Origin: Fibrobacter sp. UWR4
GTDB taxonomy: Bacteria; Fibrobacterota; Fibrobacteria; Fibrobacterales; Fibrobacteraceae
DNA length: 64,000 nucleotides
Assembly: GCF_003149045.1 (NCBI RefSeq)
Contig: NZ_QGDU01000001.1
Coordinates: 62,001-126,000, forward strand
Direction: 5' to 3'
Shown: in pieces, positions 8,081 through 16,700 of the stretch
How positions within the stretch are numbered: the stretch's first letter is position 1
How the letters are laid out: each line of letters opens with the position of its first letter
The notes under the pieces: model-generated
Databases searched by the model: none
What the model saw: the letters and a program-made list of their open reading frames with translations, nothing else
Told to the model about the DNA's origin: nothing
Made by a program: the position numbers and the translations under genes

Positions 8081-9055
8081 ATGACGTATTTCAAGCGTTT
8101 TACATGCATTTTTATCATTGGTTTTTGCCTAATGGCAAATGCCTTTGCTGCTGATTTTAATCATAGTGCCCAGACGGGCTTCCGCTATGGTCCCAATATG
8201 GCGTGGACTTTGTCCGGGAATACTCCCTTTGTCTGGGGGCAGTGGTTGCCGCAGGCCTACGGTTCTCTCCATTACACCTGGTTGGAGCCTTTGGATTTGC
8301 TGAAGTACGGTGAAAAGCTGGACCGTACTCCGTCTTACTGGCGCATGGATGCCGGCGTCGAAATTACCCCTTTCTATGGGGGGTATCTGGCTGGCATCGG
8401 TATCCGCCCGTTCAAGTCCAATCCCCAGATTGAACTGAACATGACCTACGAAAGCTACCTGTACTTCAAGTCCAACCTGGAAATGGTGACTGCTGACGTA
8501 GAGGGTGGTGGACGTATTGCGGAAACTTGGAATGCTGACTACATCACCGACAACGTCTACAATGACGATGCTGAATTTGACTATGCCCAGCTGGTGGACT
8601 TAAATGGAGTAATCTGCTATTCATTCCCCAAGGGGTCCGTTCTTGGATTGTCCCTCCATTACATTCTGTCTGACGTAAGTACGGGATACGACGGAAAAAG
8701 CTACGACTACAAACGTAACATTCCCGTTTTCAGTAGAGACTTCCTGATCGAACTGGAAAACTATGGACGAATCCCCCTGAATGAAAATTTCGCTCTTCTG
8801 TATAGGACTACCTATTATAGAACGGGCTATCTCCGTAGCGAAAATACCGTCCAGAAGGAAGGCTTGAGCTATGGTAAGATGCTGCTGGGTGGGCATTTTT
8901 CCTGGAAGGATGGCCTCCAGAATATTTCCGTGGAACTTGGTGCCTGGAAGCGTCTGAAGGACCGTTTCTATGACGGAAATCTGTCCCAGAGATTCCTGCT
9001 GCAGGTAGAATACGAAGGGTATTTCTCTTTCCCCTTCCATCGTAATTATCAGTAG
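8081..9055 (+). CDS. Exported outer-membrane barrel-like protein, unknown
   Basis: This 324-residue protein has a signal peptide (MTYFKRFTCIFIIGFCLMANAFA). The mature chain is dominated by alternating aromatic/hydrophobic strands (GSLHYTWLEPLDLLKYG, GGYLAGIGIRPFK, IELNMTYESYLYFKSN), typical of beta-barrels, and ends with an aromatic-rich strand (YFSFPFHRNYQ). I recognise no named family. It converges with the gene at 9072 with only 16 bases between the stops. No clear Shine-Dalgarno precedes the ATG. Function inferred only to the level of an envelope protein. Confidence 0.6.
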   Translation: MTYFKRFTCIFIIGFCLMANAFAADFNHSAQTGFRYGPNMAWTLSGNTPFVWGQWLPQAYGSLHYTWLEPLDLLKYGEKLDRTPSYWRMDAGVEITPFYGGYLAGIGIRPFKSNPQIELNMTYESYLYFKSNLEMVTADVEGGGRIAETWNADYITDNVYNDDAEFDYAQLVDLNGVICYSFPKGSVLGLSLHYILSDVSTGYDGKSYDYKRNIPVFSRDFLIELENYGRIPLNENFALLYRTTYYRTGYLRSENTVQKEGLSYGKMLLGGHFSWKDGLQNISVELGAWKRLKDRFYDGNLSQRFLLQVEYEGYFSFPFHRNYQ

Positions 9056-9071
9056 GCTGAATTAAATTGGA

Positions 9072-9674
9072 TTAGTAAAATACGATGTTGCCGGAAAAGT
9101 TCTTTCCGGTAATTTTTGTATTGGCAGGAAGCATTGCCCCGGAGAATTCCTTCCATTCCGTAATCTCGTAGGAGCGGTCGTCATTCCATCTCTTGACGGA
9201 AATGTTCATGGGATAGGGGAGGGTGTCCAGGGTGAATTCAGCCTGTGTTTCCGGGAATGCGGAAAGGATTACGTTAGGGACGTTTGCGGAATCCGGATGC
9301 AGGAACCATCCGTTAGCCAGAAGTTCCAGATCGTCATACTTCATTGGTGTCTCGCCGATGTTTTCCCGCAGGTGACGTGCGCCAATCTGACGCTTTGCCT
9401 TCGTCTTCCCGTAGATCACATAGCGGTGCTCGCCGGCGGTAACGAACATCTGCGCCTCTGTACCGGTAGCGATGATATAGAAGGTGTCCTGTGCGGCGGG
9501 ATTGTGATGCCATTCCACGTCCACGGAAACGTTATTCTTCTTTGCGTTGATGTAATCGCCCTTGAATTTCACGGTTAGGGGAGTGTTTGCCACCTGGTGG
9601 GTGCAATGAGCAATATCTTGACCGAGAGAAATAGATGCAAGGACGCCGCAAGCGAGAAGAGTAGACTTAAGCAT
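9072..9674 (-). CDS. Exported protein of unknown function
   Basis: This 200-residue protein has an N-terminal signal (MLKSTLLACGVLASISLGQ) and a mature part made of predicted beta strands (LTVKFKGDY, VSVDVEWHH, FYIIATGTEAQMFV, HRYVIYGKTKAKR). It ends in a strand (KNFSGNIVFY). The regular beta pattern suggests a small periplasmic or secreted sandwich domain. There is no motif I can link to an enzyme. It follows recA on the same strand, separated from it by a terminator, so it probably has its own promoter in the ~100-base gap. Confidence 0.55.
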   Translation of the reverse strand: MLKSTLLACGVLASISLGQDIAHCTHQVANTPLTVKFKGDYINAKKNNVSVDVEWHHNPAAQDTFYIIATGTEAQMFVTAGEHRYVIYGKTKAKRQIGARHLRENIGETPMKYDDLELLANGWFLHPDSANVPNVILSAFPETQAEFTLDTLPYPMNISVKRWNDDRSYEITEWKEFSGAMLPANTKITGKNFSGNIVFY

Positions 9675-9697
9675 GTGCCAAAAATAAAAAAAGGAAA

Positions 9698-9737
9698 ACT
9701 CCGGTCAATCCCAATGGCTAAAAAGAGAGACCGGAGT
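9698..9737 (-). terminator. recA terminator
   Basis: An inverted repeat (ACTCCGGTC / GACCGGAGT) with a 22-nt loop lies 42 bases after the recA stop. On the minus strand it is followed by TTCCTTTTTTT. Confidence 0.7.
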
Positions 9738-9778
9738 TTGTTGTCTAAGGAAGAAAATCGTGCTTACAAGTTTGTTTG

Positions 9779-10876
9779 TTATGCTTCGTCGGAGCTGATT
9801 TCCACATCGTCATCTGCGGACAGGGCATCGCCTTCGCTCAGCTTGAACAGTTCGACGTCCTTCATGCTTTCGCGGATCTTTTCTTCGATTTCGTTGCAGA
9901 GATCGACGTTGTCCTTCAGGAAGAGGCGGGTATTTTCGCGACCCTGACCGATACGTTCGTTGTTGTAGCTGAACCAGGAACCGCTCTTCTGGATGATATC
10001 CAGTTCGGTAGCGAGATCCAGGATGGAAGCTTCGCGAGAAATGCCGCAACCATAGAGAATGTCGAATTCGCACTGGGTGAACGGAGCGGCCACCTTGTTC
10101 TTGACCACCTTGACGCGGGTGCGGTTGCCGATGACGTCCTCGCCGTCCTTGATGGCGGCGATGCGGCGGATGTCGATACGCTGGGTGGCGTAGAACTTAA
10201 GTGCGTTACCGCCGGTAGTAGTTTCCGGGTTGCCGAACATGACGCCAATCTTCATACGCAGCTGGTTGATGAACAGCATGCAGGTATTGGACTTGGAGAG
10301 GATGCCGGTGAGCTTACGGAGTGCCTGGCTCATGAGGCGAGCCTGCAGTCCCACATGGTTGTCGCCCATTTCGCCGTTAATTTCGGCCTGGGGAACCAGG
10401 GCTGCCACGGAGTCAATGACGATGATGTCGATTGCGCCAGAGCGGACCAGGGTTTCTGCAATGTCCAGAGCCTGTTCACCAGTATCCGGCTGGGAGACCA
10501 GGAGGGATTCGATATCCACACCGAGCTTACGGGCATAAACGGCGTCGAATGCGTGTTCTGCGTCGATGAAGGCTGCCACACCGCCGAGCTTCTGTGCTTC
10601 AGCAATGGCATGGAGGGTGAGGGTGGTCTTACCGGAGGATTCGGGTCCGTAAATTTCGATGATACGACCGCGGGGGAAGCCGCCTACGCCCAGAGCCATG
10701 TCCAGCTGGATACAGCCGGTGGGGATCACGGGAATGTCTTCGTTGGGCTGCTGGCCCAGTGCCATGATGGAACCCTTTCCATAATTCTTTTCAATCTGTG
10801 CAATTGCTGCTTCTACAGCTTTTGCCTTGTCTGCGGAAAGGTTGCTTGTCGGGGTGTTGATCGTTTTCTTAGCCAT
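9779..10876 (-). CDS. recA: Recombinase A
   Basis: This 365-residue RecA has Walker [10 protein letters not shown] at about residues 77-85, Walker [11 protein letters not shown], and loop region [20 protein letters not shown], followed by the L2 segment ([17 protein letters not shown]) and an acidic C-terminus ([11 protein letters not shown]). It forms filaments on single-stranded DNA for homologous recombination and SOS induction. I start it at the ATG at 10876 because GGAG lies 6 nt upstream, rather than at the in-frame ATG at 10888. Its promoter (TTGCAC-17-TATATT) lies in the 3' end of pncC and carries a putative LexA site. The pncC/cinA-recA order occurs in many bacteria. Confidence 0.97.
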   Translation of the reverse strand: MAKKTINTPTSNLSADKAKAVEAAIAQIEKNYGKGSIMALGQQPNEDIPVIPTGCIQLDMALGVGGFPRGRIIEIYGPESSGKTTLTLHAIAEAQKLGGVAAFIDAEHAFDAVYARKLGVDIESLLVSQPDTGEQALDIAETLVRSGAIDIIVIDSVAALVPQAEINGEMGDNHVGLQARLMSQALRKLTGILSKSNTCMLFINQLRMKIGVMFGNPETTTGGNALKFYATQRIDIRRIAAIKDGEDVIGNRTRVKVVKNKVAAPFTQCEFDILYGCGISREASILDLATELDIIQKSGSWFSYNNERIGQGRENTRLFLKDNVDLCNEIEEKIRESMKDVELFKLSEGDALSADDDVEISSDEA

Positions 10877-10908
10877 GATTGACTCCATTTTTTGTTTTTT
10901 CGTTTCTA

Positions 10909-10937
10909 AATATACTAACTAGTGTACTTTTGTGCAA
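10909..10937 (-). promoter_or_regulatory. recA promoter inside the 3' end of pncC
   Basis: On the minus strand the -35 element TTGCAC (10937-10932) and the -10 element TATATT (10914-10909) are separated by exactly 17 bases. The -35 box and part of the spacer lie within the last codons and stop of pncC. The expected transcription start is about 25 bases upstream of the recA ATG. Confidence 0.75.
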
Positions 10938-11431
10938 GTGCTTTTTTGGTTAATTCTTTCTAAAAGCAGCTGCAACGCTGTATACACGCTTTTTTCGCGT
11001 ACATTTTGGCGATTTCCACTAAATTTTTTACAAAAAGCCTCATTTTGCAAACTACTGGCGACACCAATCCACACGGTGCCCACAGGTTTGCCGGGCTCGG
11101 CGCCTCCGGGACCTGCGATTCCCGTGGTGGCTACAGCCCATTCACAACCGAATTTCTTGCGGGCGCCTTCCGCCATTTCCTTGACGGTTTCTGCGCTGAC
11201 CACACCATATTTATCGATTGTACTTGCGGAAACATCAAGCAACTTCACCTTGATTTCGTTCTGGTATGCCACGATTCCGCCGGCGAGAACTGCGGAGGAT
11301 CCGGGAATATCTACGATGGAACTTGCAATGAGGCCGCCTGTGCAGGATTCGGCGGTGGCCATCATTTGGCCCTTGTTTTCCAGGGCTTCCTTGACGGCGA
11401 GAGCAAGATCGTTAATGGTTTCGAAGTTCAT
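10919..11431 (-). CDS. pncC: Nicotinamide-nucleotide amidase PncC (CinA C-terminal domain)
   Basis: This 170-residue protein has the CinA C-terminal signature: TAESCTGGLIAS near residue 26, the IVAYQNEIK segment, and ATTGIAGPGGAEPGKPVGTVWIG. The family deamidates nicotinamide mononucleotide to nicotinate mononucleotide in the pyridine nucleotide salvage cycle. It is the stand-alone amidase; the N-terminal molybdopterin-binding-like domain of full CinA is absent. I chose the ATG at 11431 (AAAGGA upstream) over an in-frame start at 11476 that adds 15 unrelated residues. It lies upstream of recA on the same strand, and recA's promoter is embedded in its last codons. Confidence 0.92.
   Translation of the reverse strand: MNFETINDLALAVKEALENKGQMMATAESCTGGLIASSIVDIPGSSAVLAGGIVAYQNEIKVKLLDVSASTIDKYGVVSAETVKEMAEGARKKFGCEWAVATTGIAGPGGAEPGKPVGTVWIGVASSLQNEAFCKKFSGNRQNVREKSVYTALQLLLERINQKSTCTKVH
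10923..10936 (-). promoter_or_regulatory. Putative LexA (SOS) box at recA
   Basis: On the minus strand the sequence TGCACAAAAGTACA has one mismatch to TGCNCN4GTGCA, the LexA-binding motif I recall being reported for Fibrobacter succinogenes. It overlaps the recA -35 element, the position expected for a repressor site. The assignment rests on motif match and location only. Confidence 0.7.
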
Positions 11432-11588
11432 TGTTGTTTCCTTTGATGACTCAAATATAAAAACATCCAGTGTCAAAAAATGTCAGACAATGCTGACCGC
11501 TAAAAAAATACAAATTTTCTTCTGGAATTAGCAATCGCCCTGGTTTAATCGCTGATCTACCAGGTGTAATAATTCTATATTAGCGCCG

Positions 11589-12551
11589 ATGATTTCACGT
11601 TCCTTTATCCTGAGTCTGCTTGTGGCGCTGTCTGTTGCAGTGGCCGTCCATGCCGCAAGCCCGCTGGAAAAGGGACGAACAGGAATTGAATCCATCGATA
11701 CCTTGACTGTCAACGAGTGGGACATTCCGACAGAACGAAATTCCCTGCCCCTTACCATGCTGTTCAGTGTATTGCCTGGCGGCGGCCAGTATTATACGGA
11801 ACATTACGTCCGCGGTGGTTTTATTACAGGTATCGAGCTCCTGCTGTTCTATGAAGTCGTCTACAATAAGTCGTTCCAATATGATCGCGTGCTGGAGCAG
11901 GCGGCTCCGTTCAGGGATTCCGTGTCTTACTATACGAACCTGATCCGCAACGCATCTACCAGGGACAGCATCTCCTATTACCAGGGAAAACGCCAGAACC
12001 ATGTGAACCGTCTACGCTCCTACAGCGACAAGAAGATGGAACAGGAAGACCTGCGCAAGGCTGAAACTGCCTGGCTCTATGGCTTGCATCTGTATGGCAT
12101 GATGGATGCCTTTGGCATCTGGTGGAACAACAACCATCGCAGCGTGGAACAGCGTAGCATGCTGAAGGCCGTGCTCTGGGGGATTATTCCCGGAGCAGGT
12201 CAGATGTACAACGGCGACTTTGGAAAGGCGGGGCTTCTCTATATGGGACTGATTGGTTCCGCCGTCAGTATCTGGACTTCCCAGAATATGGTTGAATACT
12301 ATCTAGACCGAAAGCACATGCAGGCTGGGGAGGGGACGTCTTCCGAAGATTACGAAAAAATACAGGAACGCGTGACCTACTACCGTAAGAACCGAAACCA
12401 GTATATTTGGGCGAGTGCCTTACTTTATCTGTACTCTTTAGGCGATGCCGCTGTAGATGCTCTCCTGAGTGATTTTGACAATCCGGTTCACCTGGCTCTT
12501 TTGCCCACCCTTTCCGGTGGCGCCCAGGCCTTATTTACCTTTGATTTTTAA
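11589..12551 (+). CDS. DUF5683-like membrane protein
   Basis: This 320-residue protein has a signal/anchor (MISRSFILSLLVALSVAVAVHA). It has two copies of the pattern PGxGQxYxGxxxxGxxxxG: SVLPGGGQYYTEHYVRGGFITG near residue 60 and GIIPGAGQMYNGDFGKAGLLYMG near residue 200. These are the hallmark of DUF5683-type small membrane domains seen in Bacteroidetes and Fibrobacterota. Several hydrophobic helices flank these motifs. The role is unknown. A TATATT element (11576-11581) ends 7 bases before the ATG and there is no Shine-Dalgarno, so the transcript may be leaderless. It converges with the phosphatase gene across a palindromic repeat. Confidence 0.7.
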   Translation: MISRSFILSLLVALSVAVAVHAASPLEKGRTGIESIDTLTVNEWDIPTERNSLPLTMLFSVLPGGGQYYTEHYVRGGFITGIELLLFYEVVYNKSFQYDRVLEQAAPFRDSVSYYTNLIRNASTRDSISYYQGKRQNHVNRLRSYSDKKMEQEDLRKAETAWLYGLHLYGMMDAFGIWWNNNHRSVEQRSMLKAVLWGIIPGAGQMYNGDFGKAGLLYMGLIGSAVSIWTSQNMVEYYLDRKHMQAGEGTSSEDYEKIQERVTYYRKNRNQYIWASALLYLYSLGDAAVDALLSDFDNPVHLALLPTLSGGAQALFTFDF

Positions 12552-12552
12552 C

Positions 12553-12581
12553 GTCATGCCGAGCTTGACTCGGCATCAGCT
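12553..12581. repeat. 29-bp palindromic repeat, intergenic copy
   Basis: GTCATGCCGAGCT-TGACTCGGCATCAGCT is a near-perfect inverted repeat (TGCCGAG / CTCGGCA). It lies between two convergent genes, where it may also act as a weak terminator. Related copies occur at 38562-38590 (opposite strand), 54058-54086, 54511-54538 and 54592-54620. Confidence 0.75.
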
Positions 12582-12587
12582 GTTTAA

Positions 12588-13205
12588 TTAGCCGATTTTT
12601 AAGGGTTGCATTTGGATTCCGTCGTGGATTTTGGTGAACGTTCCGCGGAAATGTCCTTCGGCGTTGCGTTTGAATTCGAACTTGGTCACCATGGTGTAGC
12701 TGAATGCCCCTTCCACGAAAATGTCGTTAGGAAGTCCGCAGGCGAAGTGCTGCAGGGCGGCAATCACGCCGGCGTGGCTGATCCAGAGAAATTCGCCCTC
12801 GTCGTCCAGGCTGTCCAGGAATTTTTCCACGCGCTTGTCGATATCGAAGAAGTTCTCGCCATTCTTGAATCGGTAGCCTCGGAGGTCAGCTGCCCACCCG
12901 GACATTTCCTCACGGGGAATTTCAGAAAAGTGCTTGCCTTCCCAGTCGCCAAAGTTGATTTCGATGATCTCGTCACGCTTTTCGATAGGGAGGTTGACTA
13001 TGGGGGATGCCTTTTCTGCCAGGCGGGTGCAGCGCAGCAGCGGGCTGGAGAACAGCCTGGTAGGTTTGGCGTTGGCGGCAACTAGAGCCTTAAGGGCGCC
13101 GTCGCTTTCTTCTTCAAAAGTGGGGGAGACGTCGAAATCCAGACGGCCATAGCAGAGGTCGTTGGGATTATAGGGCTTAGAGTGTCGGATGGTCCATAGA
13201 ATCAT
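12588..13205 (-). CDS. Histidine phosphatase superfamily protein (CobC-like)
   Basis: This 205-residue protein belongs to the phosphoglycerate mutase-like superfamily. The phosphohistidine motif is seen as IRHSKP (Arg7-His8), the second arginine as SSPLLRCTRLAE, the conserved acid as INFGDWEGK and the second histidine as SHAGV. The EINFGDWEGK element and size resemble alpha-ribazole phosphatase CobC, but no cobalamin gene is nearby. A general phosphatase role is equally likely. The usual RHGxT is RHSKP here, a variation common in CobC-like members. It lies immediately downstream of the SRP RNA on the same strand. Confidence 0.85.
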   Translation of the reverse strand: MILWTIRHSKPYNPNDLCYGRLDFDVSPTFEEESDGALKALVAANAKPTRLFSSPLLRCTRLAEKASPIVNLPIEKRDEIIEINFGDWEGKHFSEIPREEMSGWAADLRGYRFKNGENFFDIDKRVEKFLDSLDDEGEFLWISHAGVIAALQHFACGLPNDIFVEGAFSYTMVTKFEFKRNAEGHFRGTFTKIHDGIQMQPLKIG

Positions 13206-13216
13206 GGCCCAAAAGA

Positions 13217-13253
13217 TAAAAAAATAACCCGCGGGAAGACCCTGCAGGTTATT
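13217..13253 (-). terminator. Terminator of the SRP RNA gene
   Basis: On the minus strand, AATAACCTGCAGG ... CCCGCGGGTTATT is a ~12-bp stem with one mismatch, followed by TTTTTT. It lies just after the SRP RNA 3' end and before the phosphatase start codon. Confidence 0.75.
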
Positions 13254-13255
13254 AA

Positions 13256-13356
13256 AAAGAATCCTAGGTTACCTGAGCACATAAAAACTCGCAAGTCCGT
13301 TGCTGCTTTCGCCCTGGCGATTTGCCCGCAAATAGTCATTGCGCAGGACCTAGGAC
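13256..13356 (-). ncRNA. ffs: Signal recognition particle RNA, small bacterial (4.5S) type
   Basis: This is an RNA of about 100 nt on the minus strand. The closing stem is CCTAGGT/ACCTAGG, and the next helix is formed by CCTGCGCA and TGTGCTCAGG, matching the conserved GGTCCTGCGCAA...TGTGC.CAGG pattern. At the tip, the Ffh-binding region reads CCAGG-GCGAAAGC-AGCA: a GAAA tetraloop with the CAGG and AGCA sides of the symmetric internal loop. With Ffh it targets nascent membrane proteins to SecYEG. A strong promoter lies directly upstream (TTGAAA-17-TATAAT), and the 3' end runs into T-rich sequence and a terminator. Ends are approximate, set from the promoter and the closing stem. Confidence 0.87.
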
Positions 13357-13361
13357 TTCCA

Positions 13362-13390
13362 ATTATAGAAAACTCGTGATTTTTTTTCAA
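13362..13390 (-). promoter_or_regulatory. Promoter of the SRP RNA gene
   Basis: On the minus strand, TTGAAA (13390-13385), a 17-base spacer and consensus TATAAT (13367-13362) lie about 7 bases before the predicted RNA start. This is one of the closest consensus promoters in the window, as expected for an abundant stable RNA. Confidence 0.85.
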
Positions 13391-13677
13391 GTCAGGCAAA
13401 AAAGAAAAAACGGGGCGAGTTTTGTTGATGTATGTCACATTTACGTAAGAAAAACGTCAATTACGTTGCCGATTTATCCATGAAAAAACGCTAAATTGCT
13501 TAAATTTATTTACATTTGACATGTAACTTTAGATAAAAAAAGCAAGGGGATAATGCGCATTTTTTGTAAAAATCTGTTCATAGTTGAAAAAGTGTTGAAA
13601 AAACGTGACTTTTTACCACACTTTTACAACAAACGGCCCTTGCAAATATTGCTGATGTAAGATGTTTTTAGTATTTT

Positions 13678-13718
13678 TTGCACGGTTGTTTGGTAGAAAG
13701 ATATTCCAAGTTGGAATA
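13678..13718 (+). promoter_or_regulatory. Putative promoter with 17-bp palindromic operator for the giant cadherin gene
   Basis: TTGCAC (13678-13683), a 16-base spacer and GATATT (13700-13705) precede the gene by ~50 bases. A perfect palindrome TATTCCAA-G-TTGGAATA (13702-13718) overlaps the -10 and the expected start site, an arrangement typical of a repressor operator. AGGAG lies 7 nt before the ATG at 13758. The rest of the gap from 13391 to 13677 is AT-rich, with no gene that I can support. Confidence 0.5.
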
Positions 13719-13757
13719 AAGTTTTAAGAATCCGTTATTCATCCCAGGAGATGTAAT

Positions 13758-16700
13758 ATGCGATTTGAGATTGGATTAGTCAAACGATTTGCCCTGGCTC
13801 TGGCCATGGTAGTGTCCGTAGGTTTCGCTGCGGACCTTGAACCATTTCAATTCCTTGATGCTGCTACTGGCCATGACGTCCAGCAGAAGGAATGGAATAA
13901 ACTCCTGAAGTACAAACTGTGGGGTACAGGTAAGACTGGTGAATACGGTGTAGCTTTTATTGGACAAAAGGTCTTTGTTACTGATTCCAGTGGTTATTCT
14001 GGTAGTGCTAAGGGTTACCTCCGTATGTCTAATACCCACCACACAATTGGTGGACCATTATCATTTGGTGGAGGCTTCTTCCAAGCTGCTAACGGGCAGG
14101 AGGGAACTCCTGTAGATTCCTATTCTAATGGCGATGGTAATGATACCATCTCTACAGGGCCTAGCCATTTTGGTGGCGATTTTTATGTGTCCTTTAATGC
14201 TCGCGATAAAATGTTTATCGCGGGAAATCTTTGTGTTGATGGCACTGTTACCAGAGCTGATCAGGGGTTGGCTAATGGCCATGGAAACCTTACCTGTACA
14301 GCTTCTGATATTCCTGAAATCGATGCGACTCTTGACGTTCCGACTGTTAATTATGCTATGGCTGGGTTTGCATTCGATAGGGAAGTTGCCTCTATCAACG
14401 TAATTAATGAAAAGTTCATTGATATTCCTAAAGGTGAAGGCGTTTTTGATTTGCATGTTAAAGGTGATATCAAATTCGAAAATAATGCAGCACTTTATGT
14501 TCGTATGCCTGCGGGTGGACGTTTAACTCGAATTTTCCTTGATGGTAAGTTTGATATCAATTCTACGCAGCATAACATTGGTGTTATGTATGCTACAAAG
14601 GATGCTACTTGGAATGGATCTACTTGGAGTAAGGCTGAACGAGTTGAAAATAAGGACTATGCAGGTAACTTGCTGTTCTATACACCGGAAGATATTTCTT
14701 TCCCTACGGAAGAATGTAACATTCAGGGTACGTTTATTTCTCAGGGTGAAATTTTCTTTAAACAGCACTACAAGTTTGCTGGTCAGCTGCTTGCAAAACG
14801 TATTAAAATTGATGCTGAATTCCGTGCTCAGGACTTCATCTACGTTCCCTTTGATCCTCCTACCTTTAAGCACGAAGCAAATAGCTGGGGCCAGTTGAAG
14901 GAAGGTGTTTCTGGCCCTCAGAAGCTCTCTGTGGCTTTGACAAAAAAACCGGAAACTCAGGTTACTTTTGATTACTGCTTCATCTTTAACACTACGAAGA
15001 ATGGTGATGCCGAAAGCGATGAGGATAATCAGGCAAGCGAAGCTGATGTGGCTGCAACGAGTGAACGTTATCTGTGTAGCAAGGGTGATGTTGGTCATGC
15101 AAAGTTCCTGAAGGGCGACTCTTTGCTGGCTGAGCCAATCACTTTGACAATTGCTGATGACAACTATGTTGAAAATGAAGAATTCTTCACTATTCATGTG
15201 TTCAACCTTAGAGGTGCTGTATCGGATACTGCTAAGCAGGAAACTTTTGAAGGTGATTTCGATATTTCCATTATTGACGATGATGACCGTTTGATTTCTA
15301 AGGATACCAACGTAAACATGTTGGAAGATACTCCTTATACATTTGGTCGTATTGATTTCCCTGTGATGGCTCGTGACGGTTCTGAATGGACTGGTGAATA
15401 TGCTATCCGTATCGTTACTCCGCCTTATTATGCTGATTCCCTGAAGATTGATAATAAGCCTGTTGATTACAATGGCGTTCATCCTGTTTACTCTTCTATT
15501 CTTGAAGGTAAGCTTAATGGCTGGCACATGGTTTATTATCCGCCGAAGGATCTTTACGGTGATAAGCTGGACTCTCTGGAATACGTTGTAATGCGTAATT
15601 CTAGCAAGTCTGAATCCGTTTACAAACTGTACTTCAATGTTAAGCCGGTAAACGATGCTCCTGTGGTTGACTCTACTCAGTTTACTATTGAAGAAAATAG
15701 TGCCGCAGGTACAGAAGTTACAGGTACTCTTAAGGTTACTGACGTTGATGATAAAATCTTCAGCTATGCGTTTGATTCTGCCGATAAGAATTACGAAAAG
15801 GTTTCTAGTCTCTTCGCTATTGACTCTAAGACGGGTGTGATTACCGCTAAGGGTGCTTTGAACTACGAATCTGCCGATAGCGTTCTTACCATTGGAATTT
15901 CTGTCAAGGATAGCAGCAAGTCTACTGGTGATTATAAGGATGCTTTAACAACTACTAAGACTGTTTCCATCCGTCTGATTGATGTGAACGAAAAACCGGT
16001 AATGGAACCTCAGTCCTTCGAGGTGATGGAAAATTCCAAGAAGGGTACTGAGGTTGGTACTGTTGTGGCAACTGATCCGGACCGTTCTACCGTTGACTTC
16101 GGTAAGCTGGTTTTCTCTATTCCTGAAACTGAAAATGTCCCGTTCGCCGTGTCCTCCAGTGGTGTAATCACCGTAACCGATAGCACCAAGCTGGACTATG
16201 AAAAGGTTAAGAGTATTTCCTTCAACGTTATCGTTAGCGATAAGGGTGATCCTTCTCTTAAGGATATTGCTCTGGTTACCATCAACATTGAAGACGAAAA
16301 TGAACCTCCTGAATTCATTGATGATGGTAAAGATCACTACGATGTTAACGAACATGTTGCAGATAACTTTGAAGTTGCTCGTCTAAAGTTCGTTGATGGT
16401 GATGCCGCTGATTCAAAGATTACGGACTTTGTCCCCACTTTGACTGACAACAAGAAGACTTCTGGTAAGGTTAGCGCAGAAGACTTGTTCTCGCTTTCCA
16501 TTGAAAAGGACGCCGAAAGTGATACTTTCTACGTAGTCATTTCTGTTGCAGATAGCGCAAAGCTTGACTATGAAAAGCTGGCTGCTTCTGAAAAGGCTGC
16601 TGTTTCCTTCGATGTAACCATTTCTATCAAGGATAACGAAGGTAAGGCTGGCTACAATGAAATTTCTATTGATCGCAAGCTTAACGTGATTGACGTGAAT

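Noticed and set aside
13202-13438. A 78-codon minus-strand frame in the gap after the phosphatase gene
   Set aside because: It overlaps the SRP RNA, its promoter and terminator, and has no ribosome site or protein-like composition.
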